Positions 10,615 to 19,932 of a stretch of 64,000 bases of DNA are shown in pieces (position 1 is the stretch's first letter; every line of letters starts with the position of its first letter). The DNA is taken from NCBI GenBank assembly GCA_000818945.1, contig KN805398.1:132016-196015 (forward strand). Reading direction: 5' to 3'. The position numbers and the translations under genes are program-made. Under the pieces are notes generated by a model. That model searched no databases. It was not told where the DNA came from and worked only from the letters and a program-made list of their open reading frames with translations. Source of the stretch: Schizochytrium sp. CCTCC M209059 (lineage: Eukaryota > Sar > Bigyra > Thraustochytrida > Thraustochytriidae).

Positions 10615-11736
10615 ATGCGGCCTTCCCGACGCCCAAGCCGTTTCTCGGCCCGGCTGAGCGCAAAGCGAGCAAACCTGCCTGTAGTACGGCGCCACGGCGG
10701 CACCTCGACCATGGACGAGACGATGCGCATCATCGACGAGAGCTTGGCGCTGCTCTCGCGCCCGCACGTGCTTGTGCCGCCTTCCGAAGAAGACCTCGTG
10801 GCAGAGAACGAGGGTCTCGACACGGTCGACGTTGACGACGATGGAGACCCAGTGCTCGTGGTGACCCCCTTACGTGCGCGGGAGCAAGAGTGGACGACGG
10901 CGCCGACGGGGCGTGGGCCCACTGACGAGGAGCACGCCACGTACGAGGACAGAAGCTGGAGTCCGCGGCCTGCGAGCAGTTTCGGCACCTCACTCGGCCC
11001 GGCAAACGACGAGAGTCCCGAGGCTGCCCACTTTTATTATGTAAACGGCAGCCGCCGGCCTCAAACTGCGCCGCGGAGGTTGCTTCGAGGGAGAGCGAGC
11101 GCATCAACCAGCGGACAAGACTCTGCATTTCGCGGAGAGGCTGTCGCTGCAGTCACTTCGCAGCTTCTTTCGGCACAGGCCCAATGCCGTGCTCTGGAGG
11201 ACGAGAAATTACGTCTCGAGGAGCTCCTGCGCGCTTCGAATCGTTTCCTGCCCCCTCAGCCGCCCCCGACCAAGGGTCAGACTACGCTTGCGAAAGCCTT
11301 GCAGGCCCTCGAAGCTGAAGTCAGCCGTAGGTCGGCCAGTGCAGCAAGTTCGCCTCGAAATGCCTCAAAGGTGCTTGTGGACAGGCTTAAAGCGCAAGGC
11401 CTTGCCGAGAGTGCTCGCGAGACGCGCTCTCAAGTAGCAAATCTCAAGGTCCTTCTTGCAAGCAGCACGGAGACAAATGCTGAGCTTGAGGAGACGCTTT
11501 CGCGAGTGAAACAAGAGCATGCTCGTCGTGTGAGCGAGCTCGAGGCACAAGTGCACACCGCCAGGGAGGCGGCCGCGGCTGCACGAGCTCGGTCGCCGAG
11601 GAGCGAGCGAACACCTACGCTTGTCGATGAGGAAAAGGTGCAACGCCTTGAGCAGGAGCTTGTGCGGGTCAAAGAGCAGTATCTTCGACTTTACGAGTAC
11701 TGTCAAAACCAAGAGAGGGCGCACCAACATTCATAA
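10615..11736 (+). CDS. Coiled-coil protein of unknown function (373 aa)
   Basis: The frame opens with a TTG at 10600 just after an in-frame stop (TAA at 10585-10587). The first ATG is at 10615 (MRPSRRPSRF). A second candidate Met at 10711 (MDETMRIIDES) would remove a basic, presequence-like leader. The middle third is acidic and Pro/Arg-rich and probably disordered. From about residue 170 to the end the sequence is rich in Glu, Arg, Leu and Ala with heptad spacing (for example RALEDEKLRLEELL and ELEETLSRVKQEHARR), so at least two long coiled-coil segments are likely. There is no enzymatic motif. It could be a cytoskeletal or centrosomal scaffold, but this is only suggested by the coiled coil. 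Confidence 0.7.
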   Translation: MRPSRRPSRFSARLSAKRANLPVVRRHGGTSTMDETMRIIDESLALLSRPHVLVPPSEEDLVAENEGLDTVDVDDDGDPVLVVTPLRAREQEWTTAPTGRGPTDEEHATYEDRSWSPRPASSFGTSLGPANDESPEAAHFYYVNGSRRPQTAPRRLLRGRASASTSGQDSAFRGEAVAAVTSQLLSAQAQCRALEDEKLRLEELLRASNRFLPPQPPPTKGQTTLAKALQALEAEVSRRSASAASSPRNASKVLVDRLKAQGLAESARETRSQVANLKVLLASSTETNAELEETLSRVKQEHARRVSELEAQVHTAREAAAAARARSPRSERTPTLVDEEKVQRLEQELVRVKEQYLRLYEYCQNQERAHQHS

Positions 11737-12384
11737 GTCAAGCCTTTGTCAGATTTCTTTTCTTCACAGTCTTTCGTTGGCTTTGTAGACACGCAGAGAT
11801 TTCCTCTGTGGCCCATGTTTGGCAATGAATTGCTTTGTTGGGAAGAAAAAAAAGGATAGCATGAGTGATTGCCGCCCATTGTCATTTTATAAAATAGCAA
11901 GTGCCCTTTGATCGATAGACGTGTACGAATTGAGCTTTCTGCGTCAGCAGAATGGACAGCAAAACATCCGATTTTTTTTATTTCGCGACTTTCCGTCTGC
12001 GGTTTTTCCAGAGGGTGCACGACGACCGACTTCTCGACCTTGGCCTCAATCTTGGAAGCAGATTTGTACCACGCCATAGCCCCCAGACATTCGTAGACTA
12101 AGTTCACCAAAGTTTAAAGAGCAGGTCGGCGGTTCTACTCACTGCAAAGTCTGGGAGGGGCGAAGGCTAGAAGTGTCTTGACTGATGTGTTTGTGAGATG
12201 TGCGACCGCGTTTGTCACAAAAGCTGAAACAGCAAATATCTTCGAAGAATCTACTTCCGAATCGAATAAAGTCCGCGAAAAGGCGGGCAACGCTGTCAAC
12301 ACTAGATTTCCCTTGTTCGTCCATGCATCAATGGAAGAAAAAAATTCAACATACCTATCATCTAGTGCGATGAGATTTATTCAT
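11737..12384. other. Convergent 3'-3' intergenic region
   Basis: This lies between two converging genes, so it should contain both 3' UTRs and polyadenylation sites. It is more AT-rich than the coding regions. A 135-codon ORF on the minus strand overlaps the end of the coiled-coil gene; it has no family similarity and is not called. Confidence 0.5.
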
Positions 12385-15132
12385 TTATTTGAGTCCTAGC
12401 TGTCGGAAGAGCTCTGGATTGAGGTCAGCAGGAGTCTTGCCGAGCGCATTCTTCGACTTGAGCACCTTTTCAGCGCCATGCGCGAGCAAAAGTTTGGCGA
12501 ATTCGCGATGACCTCGCTCGAAAGCAAAGTGAAGGGGCGTATTAAGCCTCAAATTGGCCTGCGTTGGGTCGGCCCCATTTTCAAGCAAGATGCGCGCAGA
12601 CTCGAGATCCCCGGGCCAGGCTACGTGCATGAGAGGCGTCGACCCGTTGCGATCTTTCTCATTTACAGCTTGCCTGCAAAGCACCTCGCCATTCATTTCG
12701 TTCTGTAGCTCATCAAAGATATCTTTGAGCTCATCGAGCTTGCCTGACTTGGCCGCGGCAGAGAGTTTACCCTTGACGTAGACCTCTTTGCCGGCCGACC
12801 TTGTGCTCTTCCGGGAGCGAGCTGTGCGCGCACTTCGCGCACTAGAATTTGTGGCTGGGCCCGAGGCAGATCCTTTTTTGGAGGATCTCGGACGTGACGC
12901 TCCCGCTTTCGGAGTCTGAACTTCGAGCTTTGTCCTGCCCAGGTCAATGGAGAGCTCTCTTTCCTCCGTTGCGGACGTAGCTGTGTCGCTCGCCCCAGAC
13001 GTCTTGTTGTCCAACGATGGCTTGATCACGGTGGTCTTTGCGGCTTCCTGACTGTCAAACTGCTGCTTGACTTGGCTTTCGGTGTCGCGTGACTCCACCT
13101 CGCCGAGTTCCCTACCTTCTGCGAGGGAAGAATCGTCATTGAGTTTTGGCGTTGCGGGGCCTTTTTCGGGCTTTGCACGGGTTTCACCGGTCTGCACAGA
13201 ACTCTTCTTTTCTTGAGGCGTCGCCGCTGGGCTCAAAGCTTTGGACTGGACTTCCTCATGTGTGTTCGCAAGAGGCGCTTGCGAGCGCGTGGCGATATCT
13301 GAGATGCCTTCGAGGCGAGAGAACGACGGCGGTTTCTTCTTTGGAACCGCGCCCCCAAACATTCTGCCAATATTGTCCAAGAGGGACTCAACTTCTGACT
13401 TTTCGCGGAATGTATTTTGCACCCTCTCATGCGAGCTCTGAAGAAGTGTCTCGATCTCGCGTTGACTCGTCGGAGAGCAGCCCAGGGGATCGAGACTGAG
13501 GCGTCGCGCACGACCAATGTCCTTTTTTGCCGCTGCCTGCTGATCCGACATGGATTCCAGCAACGAGCCTAGACTACGCATGCTTTCGGAAAAGTTTGGG
13601 TTGCCTGCCGCTGGAGATTTCGTTTTGAGAAGCTCCGAAAATGTATCTTGAAAGTCCCTAGTGGCTCTCTCGAGTCGTCGAAGCTTGACTTCGACCTTTT
13701 CAATGGCGCGAAGGTACACTTGAACACGATTCACATTCGAACTGAAGCGAGCCTGCATCACCCTGCGCGACTTGTGGCGCAGAAGAGCTTGAGCTCGCTT
13801 ATTAGACATACGAATAATTTCCGCAGCAATGCGGATAAAGTCTCGATAATCAACGAGATCTTGGTTCCCAAAGGTGTCTATGGCTTCCTGGATATCTTCT
13901 GCACTGACATTGAGATCAAAGGTGCTCACCATCCTAGACAGGCAGACGTTGAGGTCCATGCGCTTCAAACTAGTACGCGCGGCCCCAGTATAGTTTTTAA
14001 ACCATTTGCGTGCGTCAATATTGTTTTCCGAAAGGCGGGCTTCGAGCTTTTCCAGGGCCTTTTCGCGGGCCCAGTCGCCTGCGCGGCTTTTTGCAAACGC
14101 CGAAACAGGCGCGATACGTCGCGCCGCGCTTAGCGCTGTGCTGTTATCGACCAGCATGTTTCCCATCACTTCTTCGAAATCTTCAAAGCTGACACGACCG
14201 CGCCTCGACTTGTCTAGGCGCTGGAAAATTTCCTCGGCGCTCAGTTTAATATGCATGGACGCACTCCGGAAAACGTGAAGGTTTTCGCGTACCATTTCTA
14301 GGCTCATACAGTCACCTTCGCGTGCACAACAAGCACGCCAGACCTTGAGAAGATCCGCACCCTGCTCTGTCTCCCAAAGATCCTCGCGTGCGTCAATGCG
14401 AGCGCGCTCCGCTCGCTCAGCGCAAAATCGATGAATAACGCGATCGATGACCTCAACGTCATCGCAATCCTCGTTGCCATCTGTGTCTTCATCTCTTTCA
14501 AATATTGTCGTCGGATTGGACCACCAAGCACTAGGGTGCCTGCCTTTAGTGAAACTTGGGCGTCTTTTGGACGGCATCTTGCTTGGACCCGCTCGAGCGT
14601 GGAGAGAGAACTTGGGGTTATGCCGCATCAGATATGAAGCCAGAAACTCGATTGGGGTGCAGCGAGCCTTTTTTTGCAGCGTCCAGGTCATCGAGAGCTC
14701 CTCAAGGCCGCGCAAGAGAAGAGGAACTACGGTCTTGAGAAGGTAATACATGTGCAGAGGAGCAAAGTCGTTCAATGTGAGCGTTTTGCTTGCAAAGCGG
14801 GGAACATGTTTCGCAAGCGTCTCGAGAAGATCCCGTGCCATGATCTCCAGATTTGCCTGCTGCAGCTTACTTGCGCGTGATTTGCTCACAGTGCCCAGGC
14901 GCAGGAATGGCAATGGTGATGGTCGTGCACCGAGTTGACGCGTCGTCCTCGTCGACGGAGTTGCCAGCGCCGAGGCGGAGAAAGCATTGTCATCATTCAT
15001 TTTCTCCGGTCGTCGCGGCGTAACAATAGTTCGTGCGCTTGCGACGCCGAGGCTGATGGCGCCAGGCTCACGCTCACTCGTCTCCCGTGTCGGCATGCTC
15101 ACGAAGCCGTGCGCAGGTCTTGCATGCCGCAT
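12385..15132 (-). CDS. Dpy-30 motif, EF-hand and ankyrin repeat protein (915 aa)
   Basis: A single-exon frame starting at the ATG at 15132; a Met at residue 13 is an alternative start. Residues ~131-176 contain a Dpy-30/RIIa-type dimerisation-docking motif: helix LLKTVVPLLLRGLEELS, then the signature PIEFLASYLMRHNPKF. Residues ~296-330 form an EF-hand whose loop (DKSRRGRVSFED) is only partly canonical; a second, degenerate EF-like unit lies at ~384-437. The middle (about 470-790) is charged, Ser/Lys-rich and probably disordered. The C-terminus (about 800-910) has two to three ankyrin repeats (NGSTPLMHVAWPGDLESARI, NTPLHFAFERGHREFAKLLL). In other eukaryotes Dpy-30 motifs dock onto amphipathic helices of scaffold proteins, for example in SET1/MLL complexes and in ciliary radial spokes. 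A ciliary or signalling scaffold is plausible but inferred. Confidence 0.85.
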   Translation of the reverse strand: MRHARPAHGFVSMPTRETSEREPGAISLGVASARTIVTPRRPEKMNDDNAFSASALATPSTRTTRQLGARPSPLPFLRLGTVSKSRASKLQQANLEIMARDLLETLAKHVPRFASKTLTLNDFAPLHMYYLLKTVVPLLLRGLEELSMTWTLQKKARCTPIEFLASYLMRHNPKFSLHARAGPSKMPSKRRPSFTKGRHPSAWWSNPTTIFERDEDTDGNEDCDDVEVIDRVIHRFCAERAERARIDAREDLWETEQGADLLKVWRACCAREGDCMSLEMVRENLHVFRSASMHIKLSAEEIFQRLDKSRRGRVSFEDFEEVMGNMLVDNSTALSAARRIAPVSAFAKSRAGDWAREKALEKLEARLSENNIDARKWFKNYTGAARTSLKRMDLNVCLSRMVSTFDLNVSAEDIQEAIDTFGNQDLVDYRDFIRIAAEIIRMSNKRAQALLRHKSRRVMQARFSSNVNRVQVYLRAIEKVEVKLRRLERATRDFQDTFSELLKTKSPAAGNPNFSESMRSLGSLLESMSDQQAAAKKDIGRARRLSLDPLGCSPTSQREIETLLQSSHERVQNTFREKSEVESLLDNIGRMFGGAVPKKKPPSFSRLEGISDIATRSQAPLANTHEEVQSKALSPAATPQEKKSSVQTGETRAKPEKGPATPKLNDDSSLAEGRELGEVESRDTESQVKQQFDSQEAAKTTVIKPSLDNKTSGASDTATSATEERELSIDLGRTKLEVQTPKAGASRPRSSKKGSASGPATNSSARSARTARSRKSTRSAGKEVYVKGKLSAAAKSGKLDELKDIFDELQNEMNGEVLCRQAVNEKDRNGSTPLMHVAWPGDLESARILLENGADPTQANLRLNTPLHFAFERGHREFAKLLLAHGAEKVLKSKNALGKTPADLNPELFRQLGLK

Positions 15133-15156
15133 GACCGCTCCTCACACGACGTGGAA

Positions 15157-15182
15157 AGGGAGGGAGGGAGGGAGGGAGGGAG
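15157..15182. repeat. (GGGA)n tract
   Basis: About six copies of GGGA lie 30 bp upstream of the minus-strand start codon at 15132. It is therefore promoter or 5' UTR of that gene, a position where G-rich sequence could affect transcription. Confidence 0.85.
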
Positions 15183-15778
15183 TCCGCGCCCTGGAGCTTT
15201 GCCACACAGTCTTGGCGCTCATGAGGGTTCTAGCTGGCGCGGGGCACGTGGTACACACGTTTGATGGTACTATTCACTTGTTATGGGGCAAATTGTGCCT
15301 TGGCCGACCTAGATTTGACTTGGAACAGCAAGACTACTTGTCACAGGGAGTCCACTTCGACATTGTGTATCGCATCTTTATCGTTGGCGTTCTTTGGGGC
15401 TGGTGGTGATGGCATGCTCGATGGGCCTAGGAAGGTCCTGCAAATGTTTTCCTGGCGTCGAGCGCCTCCTTCGAGCTACCCGAGGACATGTATACTCACT
15501 CATGTCTCAAGGCCTGAACTAAACGCGGCAGCAGTGTCGATCTCCGTGACGAAGACAGAAGAGAAACACTTCTCGTAGTACGCTCTTGAAAGTTGACTTT
15601 AACTGCAAACATTGCCCTGCTCTGTCGAAGAAGTTATCTCTCAACAGACAGACGTATTGAAGAAACACTGGCCGCCCTCCAAGGAAAAGGGGGACATCCA
15701 TTTGCAGCGTGTCCGCATAAAAAGCGTAGTACCAGCAGCCGAAAAAAGAAGAAGAAGCAGAGAAGCAAAGAAGGAGCC

Positions 15779-15861
15779 CAGACCAGACCAGACCGGACCC
15801 GACCCGACCCGACCAATCCAGACAGCGCTCGTCGATCGCCCGCCCGCCCGCCCGCCCGCTC
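15779..15861. repeat. GACCM pentamer tract and adjacent CCCG tract
   Basis: About seven imperfect GACCA/GACCG/GACCC pentamers (15779-15818), then after a 20-bp spacer about six CCCG units (15838-15861). It is located about 500 bp upstream of the sorting nexin ATG. Confidence 0.75.
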
Positions 15862-16347
15862 CCTCGCTGGGCCAGAGCCCCGCGCGCCACGCCGCAGATC
15901 CCGGCGCCCTGCGCGCGAGCTGCCCCGCGCCGACCGGGCGGGAGGAGAGAGGAGAGGAAAGGAACGTGCGCTACAGCGGCTACTGCGCCATTTCCTGAAC
16001 GAGTTTTTTCTCGGGCGCGAGGAGACGTCGCGCGCGGCGCCGGCTACGCTCCGCACTGCTCGGGGTCACAGCGCGCGGACTCGCGTCGCTCCTCGCCGCG
16101 AGGAGCCGCCGCGCGCTCGTCGTCAGCAGAGACTCCGCAACGGCGGAACGGGGCGGGGCTGAGGATCACCTTTGCAACTATCCTGTCTAGTATCTGATCT
16201 GACGCCCGACGAGCGCTTGCGTGCTCGGACAGGCCGGCGTGCTTGCAAAGGACGCCGTCCAGGTGGCAGCGTTGAGCTGCTGGTTTTCGCGAGCAGAACG
16301 AAAAGGGTGTTTCTTTCGTTGGTATTTCTGGTGGCTTGATATACACG

Positions 16348-18145
16348 ATGGGCGAGTCCACAGACTCTTCACGGGCAACCATGGAGGTACGTTTGACGCT
16401 CTTCCGCCTCACCTTTTCTCGCCGTAAGATGAAAGACTAGGCGCTTGTTGATCGCCACCAATTGCGAGACGAGTTGAAATGAGATGAGACGAGATGACTA
16501 ACGTTGGAGAAATCCACTTGTTTTTTGCTGATGTGATTTTGCGACTCTTTTTGACCTCGACGAAATTGGCGACGCGATGACGCAGATCACCGTGAGCGAC
16601 CCAATGAAGCAAAGTGAAGGTATGAATGCTTATGTGTCGTACAAAGTAACGACGAAGACTTTCATGAGCCGCTCCGACAGCACGGTCGTACACAAACACC
16701 GGCGATACAGCGACTTTCTGTGGCTGCAAGAACAGTTGACGGCGGCTTACCCCGGGATTATTATTCCGCCACTGCCGGAAAAGCACGTGATGCGCCGCTT
16801 CAACGAGTTTTTCCTGACGCAGCGACAGCGATCTCTGGAAAAGTTTCTGACGCGCATCGCGAACCACGAGGTCTTGCGCAACGATCGATATGTGAAATTG
16901 TTTCTTGAAATGGACAGCCTTGAGTCAACCAAGTCGCTAGCGCGCCAACCGGGCAAGGACGACAAAGGCAGCTTCTGGCAATGGGCTTCGGCCGCAACCT
17001 CGTCTCTGTCTACCAAAATGACGGGGTCCAGCGTGCAGCGGGAGCGCACCGAAGATGACGACAAATTTGACGAGCTCAAAGACTATGTGAACGCACTGGA
17101 ACCCCAGATTAATGCCGTCCACAAGCACACGCATGGCCTCGTGGAGAAGAACAAGGAGATGGCCCAGGCCCTTTTCGATTTTGGCCTTGCATTCACCCTT
17201 TTGGGCCAGGCCGAGGGTGACGCTCTCGGCGATGCCATGGAACAACTTGGTCAGTGCGCCGACAAGCTGAGCAGGGTAACCGCAGTTGAGGCCGACAAGG
17301 AAACGCAGTTCTTCGATGAACCCATCAAGGACTATGTGCGTCTCGTCAAGCAGGTCAAGAGGGCGCTCGACTCTCGCGCGGCCAAGGCGCAGGCCTACGA
17401 GACTCTTTTGGGCGAGGTGGAAACCAAGTCCCAAGCCTTGGAGCGACTTCGAGGCTCGCAGCGTCAGAACGACACTCAATATGAGAACAAGCTCGCCAAT
17501 GCTGAAGAGGAGCTGCGGCACGCTGAAGAGGGGTGCCGTCGCGCCAAAGAAGAGCACGAGTTCGTGACGCAGCGACTTTTCAAGGAAATGGAACGGTTCA
17601 AGCGGGAAAAGCTTGTCGATTTCAAATCCATCGTCCTCGACTACGTGCAGCTGCAGATCGAGTATAATCAGCAAGTAGAGCAGTCGTGGCGTGATGTCTT
17701 GCCGGCGCTTCAATCGCTTAGCGGATCGGGCCCGACCGCTGAAGCGGCTCCGACTACTGGTGCAAGGGGTGAGCCATTTACTTCCTCATCCTCTGCGACT
17801 CCAGGATCTGCAGACATGAGTGCGTCTCACATGATGCCTTCGGACGCCCCTGGCGTCCCGGTGGCAGCGCCTGAATCCTCTTTGAACGGCGGCTTCCATC
17901 ACAATCATCACCAGCAGCACCAGCAGCAGGATGAAGCCAGCGATATCGATGGCCTTCCGCCAAGCTCTAGCTCAGCTTTCCAGCACGAGACCATCAACGG
18001 AGGGATGGATCCTTATCGTGATGGTGTTCAAGGCCTTGGAGCTGCAGACGATGATGACATCGACGATGATGATGACCTTCTCCGTACTGGAGGTGAGACT
18101 GCCACTGATGCCGCAGCCGATGCCGATGAGGAGGCTTTCGTGTAA
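16348..18145 (+). CDS. Sorting nexin, PX-BAR type (SNX1/SNX2/Vps5-like)
   Basis: Two exons: 16348-16386 and 16586-18145, giving 532 aa. Exon 1 encodes only 13 codons (MGESTDSSRATME) and ends at a GTACGT donor. The 199-nt intron ends in GCAG, and the join restores the family-typical start of the PX domain (ME then ITVSDP). The PX domain (about 13-125) has the lipid-contact RRYSDF and a Pro-rich PPLPEKHV loop; it should bind phosphoinositides on endosomes. Residues ~150-395 form a helical Vps5/BAR domain that would dimerise and curve membranes, as in the retromer-associated SNX1/2 pair. The C-terminal ~130 residues are disordered, with a His/Gln run and Asp runs, which is unusual because SNX1/2 normally end soon after the BAR domain. 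Starting at 16577 instead would give an odd N-terminus (MTQ) without exon 1. Confidence 0.9.
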
Positions 18146-18193
18146 CCAACTCCAAAAAGTTCTATTTTTGCTTTTTTCTCTATCGATTTCGCC

Positions 18194-18196
18194 CAT

Positions 18197-18258
<62 letters not shown>
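18194..18258 (+). repeat. (CAT)4(CAG)18 trinucleotide repeat in the sorting nexin 3' UTR
   Basis: Four CAT-type units pass into about 18 pure AGC/CAG units, starting about 50 nt after the sorting nexin stop codon. It is not in a credible coding frame. It should be length-polymorphic. Confidence 0.9.
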
Positions 18259-18259
<1 letters not shown>

Positions 18260-18447
18260 GCCCGTCAGCATTGCTACTGGTCTCGATTTGCCACATGCAC
18301 AACAGCATCCCATGCTGCAAGTTGAGTTCATCAACGAGGCTTGTGTAGCGTCGGATCGATGAGGAATGAACAGAGTTGGAAGCCCCCGAGCAGCCCTCGC
18401 GAGCCCGATCTCACGTTGGCAGACCCTTTTCCAGTTCTTCGCAAACC

Positions 18448-19710
18448 ATGAGCACGAGCGACGCGGCCGCAGCGGCCGCTGCAGCGTCGCTCAAGCCGAG
18501 GTAAGTTGTTGAGGCGAGGCGAGGCGAGGCGAGGCGCGAGGCGATTCGCGACGGGCCGCGACACACCGGGTACCAGGCATGGCCGAGTGCAAGAGCTAAC
18601 AGAGCGGCAGACGGAACATGCGATGCTTTCACGTTCACACGTGCGATATACACACACAGACCTGTCGTGAGCAAATCTCAAGCGCGCGAGATCGCGCAGC
18701 GCGAATTCGGACTTCAGATCGCCTCTGACGAGGATCTGCGCACCGTGGACTCGTACGAAGATGTAAACTTTTGCGTCAAAGGAAAGCGAGAGGGAGGCCA
18801 AAATTGCAAGGAAGAGACATACTACATTCTCAAGTTTCACAACAGCTTTGATTCAGCCCCAAATGGCGGCCTGGCAACGCTAAAGGCGCAAGAAGAAGTG
18901 CTGGCAATGGTGACGCGCGCCACTGTGCCCAAGCAGTTTTGTCCCGGGAAGCATGTCGATGTTGGCGGTCAGTTGTGCTATGTGCGGGTCCTCTCGTTCA
19001 TTCCAGGACGGCTCTTGGCCAACGAGCCGTCTCCCCAGCCAGCAAGCCTGCTGAAAGAATTTGGACGCTGCTTGGGCGCCCTCGATGATGAGCTGCGAAA
19101 CTTTTCGCATCCCGGATCACAGCGATATCTCATTTGGGATTTGCGCAATGCGCTGAAAACCGTGCAAGAATTTCGTGGCGCGATCCGCACGCAGGGCGAC
19201 ATTGCCTTGATCGACCAAGCCGTCCGGGTCATTTCAGAGCAAGTTATGGCAGTTGCCAACGAACTGCGCGTATCCACAATCCATGGGGATGCAAATGACC
19301 ATAACGTCATTATTGATGCTCAGGGCAGATCGCAGGCGGTGGGACTGATTGACTTTGGTGACCTCGTCGAGTCGTGGATCGTTGCCGAGGCAGCCATTGC
19401 CATGGCCTACATCATGGTAGCAGAACCTGTGTCTGAGCGAAAGCTCGCGCAAGCACGTCATTTCTTGCGTGGCTATCAGGAACTTATGGCCTTCGAGTCG
19501 TCCGAGCTCGGCGCCTTATACGGTTTAATTGTGGCACGACTTGCCACCAGTGTGTGCATCAGCGCTACTGACAGCGTTAACAACCCTGAAAATGCAGAGT
19601 ATACTCTAGTGCACGCCAAGGGCGCATGGGATACACTTCGCTACCTTTTATGCGATCTTGAGCCCGCGGAGGGGCCACGTCTCTTTATCGAGAACGCCGC
19701 ATCTGCATAA
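18448..19710 (+). CDS. Hydroxylysine kinase-like phosphotransferase (APH fold)
   Basis: Two exons: 18448-18500 and 18660-19710, giving 367 aa. Exon 1 (MSTSDAAAAAAAASLKP) ends in AG before a GTAAGT donor; the 159-nt intron holds a GAGGC repeat and ends in ACACAG. The join reads KPRPVVSKSQAREIA, aligning with the start of human HYKK/AGPHD1. The fold is of the aminoglycoside phosphotransferase/choline kinase type. The catalytic loop is HGDANDHN (H226, D228, N231) and the metal-binding Asp is in LIDFGDLV. The N-lobe has YILKFHN with the ATP-binding Lys. HYKK phosphorylates 5-hydroxylysine with GTP; whether this protein uses that substrate is not visible. Without exon 1 the frame would have to start at a GTG (18667), which argues for the splice. 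Confidence 0.87.
18511..18545 (+). repeat. (GAGGC)n pentamer repeat in an intron
   Basis: About six GAGGC pentamers begin 10 nt after the GTAAGT donor of the phosphotransferase gene intron. They do not disturb the splice sites. Confidence 0.85.
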
Positions 19711-19932
19711 CAAGAGATGATGAGCCTAAAGGTTTGAAGCATCACATGTACGGATTTTTTTTGTTTTGAAAACCTTCTTTTGGATCCAACTTTGTAGTGC
19801 ACATGGCAGGCAGGCAGGCAGGCAAGTAGGCAGACCCGCAAGTAAAAGTTGTCGTCATCGACGTCTTGATCTTGGGTCCTAGGTGTGGGCCCAGGCCGAC
19901 CGGCTGAGGAGGTAAGGAGGCGGGAGGGCTAG

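Larger units (their letters stand above)
15133..16347. other. 1.2-kb divergent intergenic region
   Basis: This lies between the Dpy-30 protein gene (-) and the sorting nexin gene (+). It holds a GGGA tract (15157-15182), a GACCC/GACCA pentamer tract (15779-15818) and a CCCG tract (15838-15861). The long ORFs inside are Arg/Pro-rich and are not credible genes. Confidence 0.55.

Noticed and set aside
11703..12110. 135-codon minus-strand ORF
   Set aside because: Overlaps the 3' end of the coiled-coil gene and lies in a convergent 3' region; no similarity.
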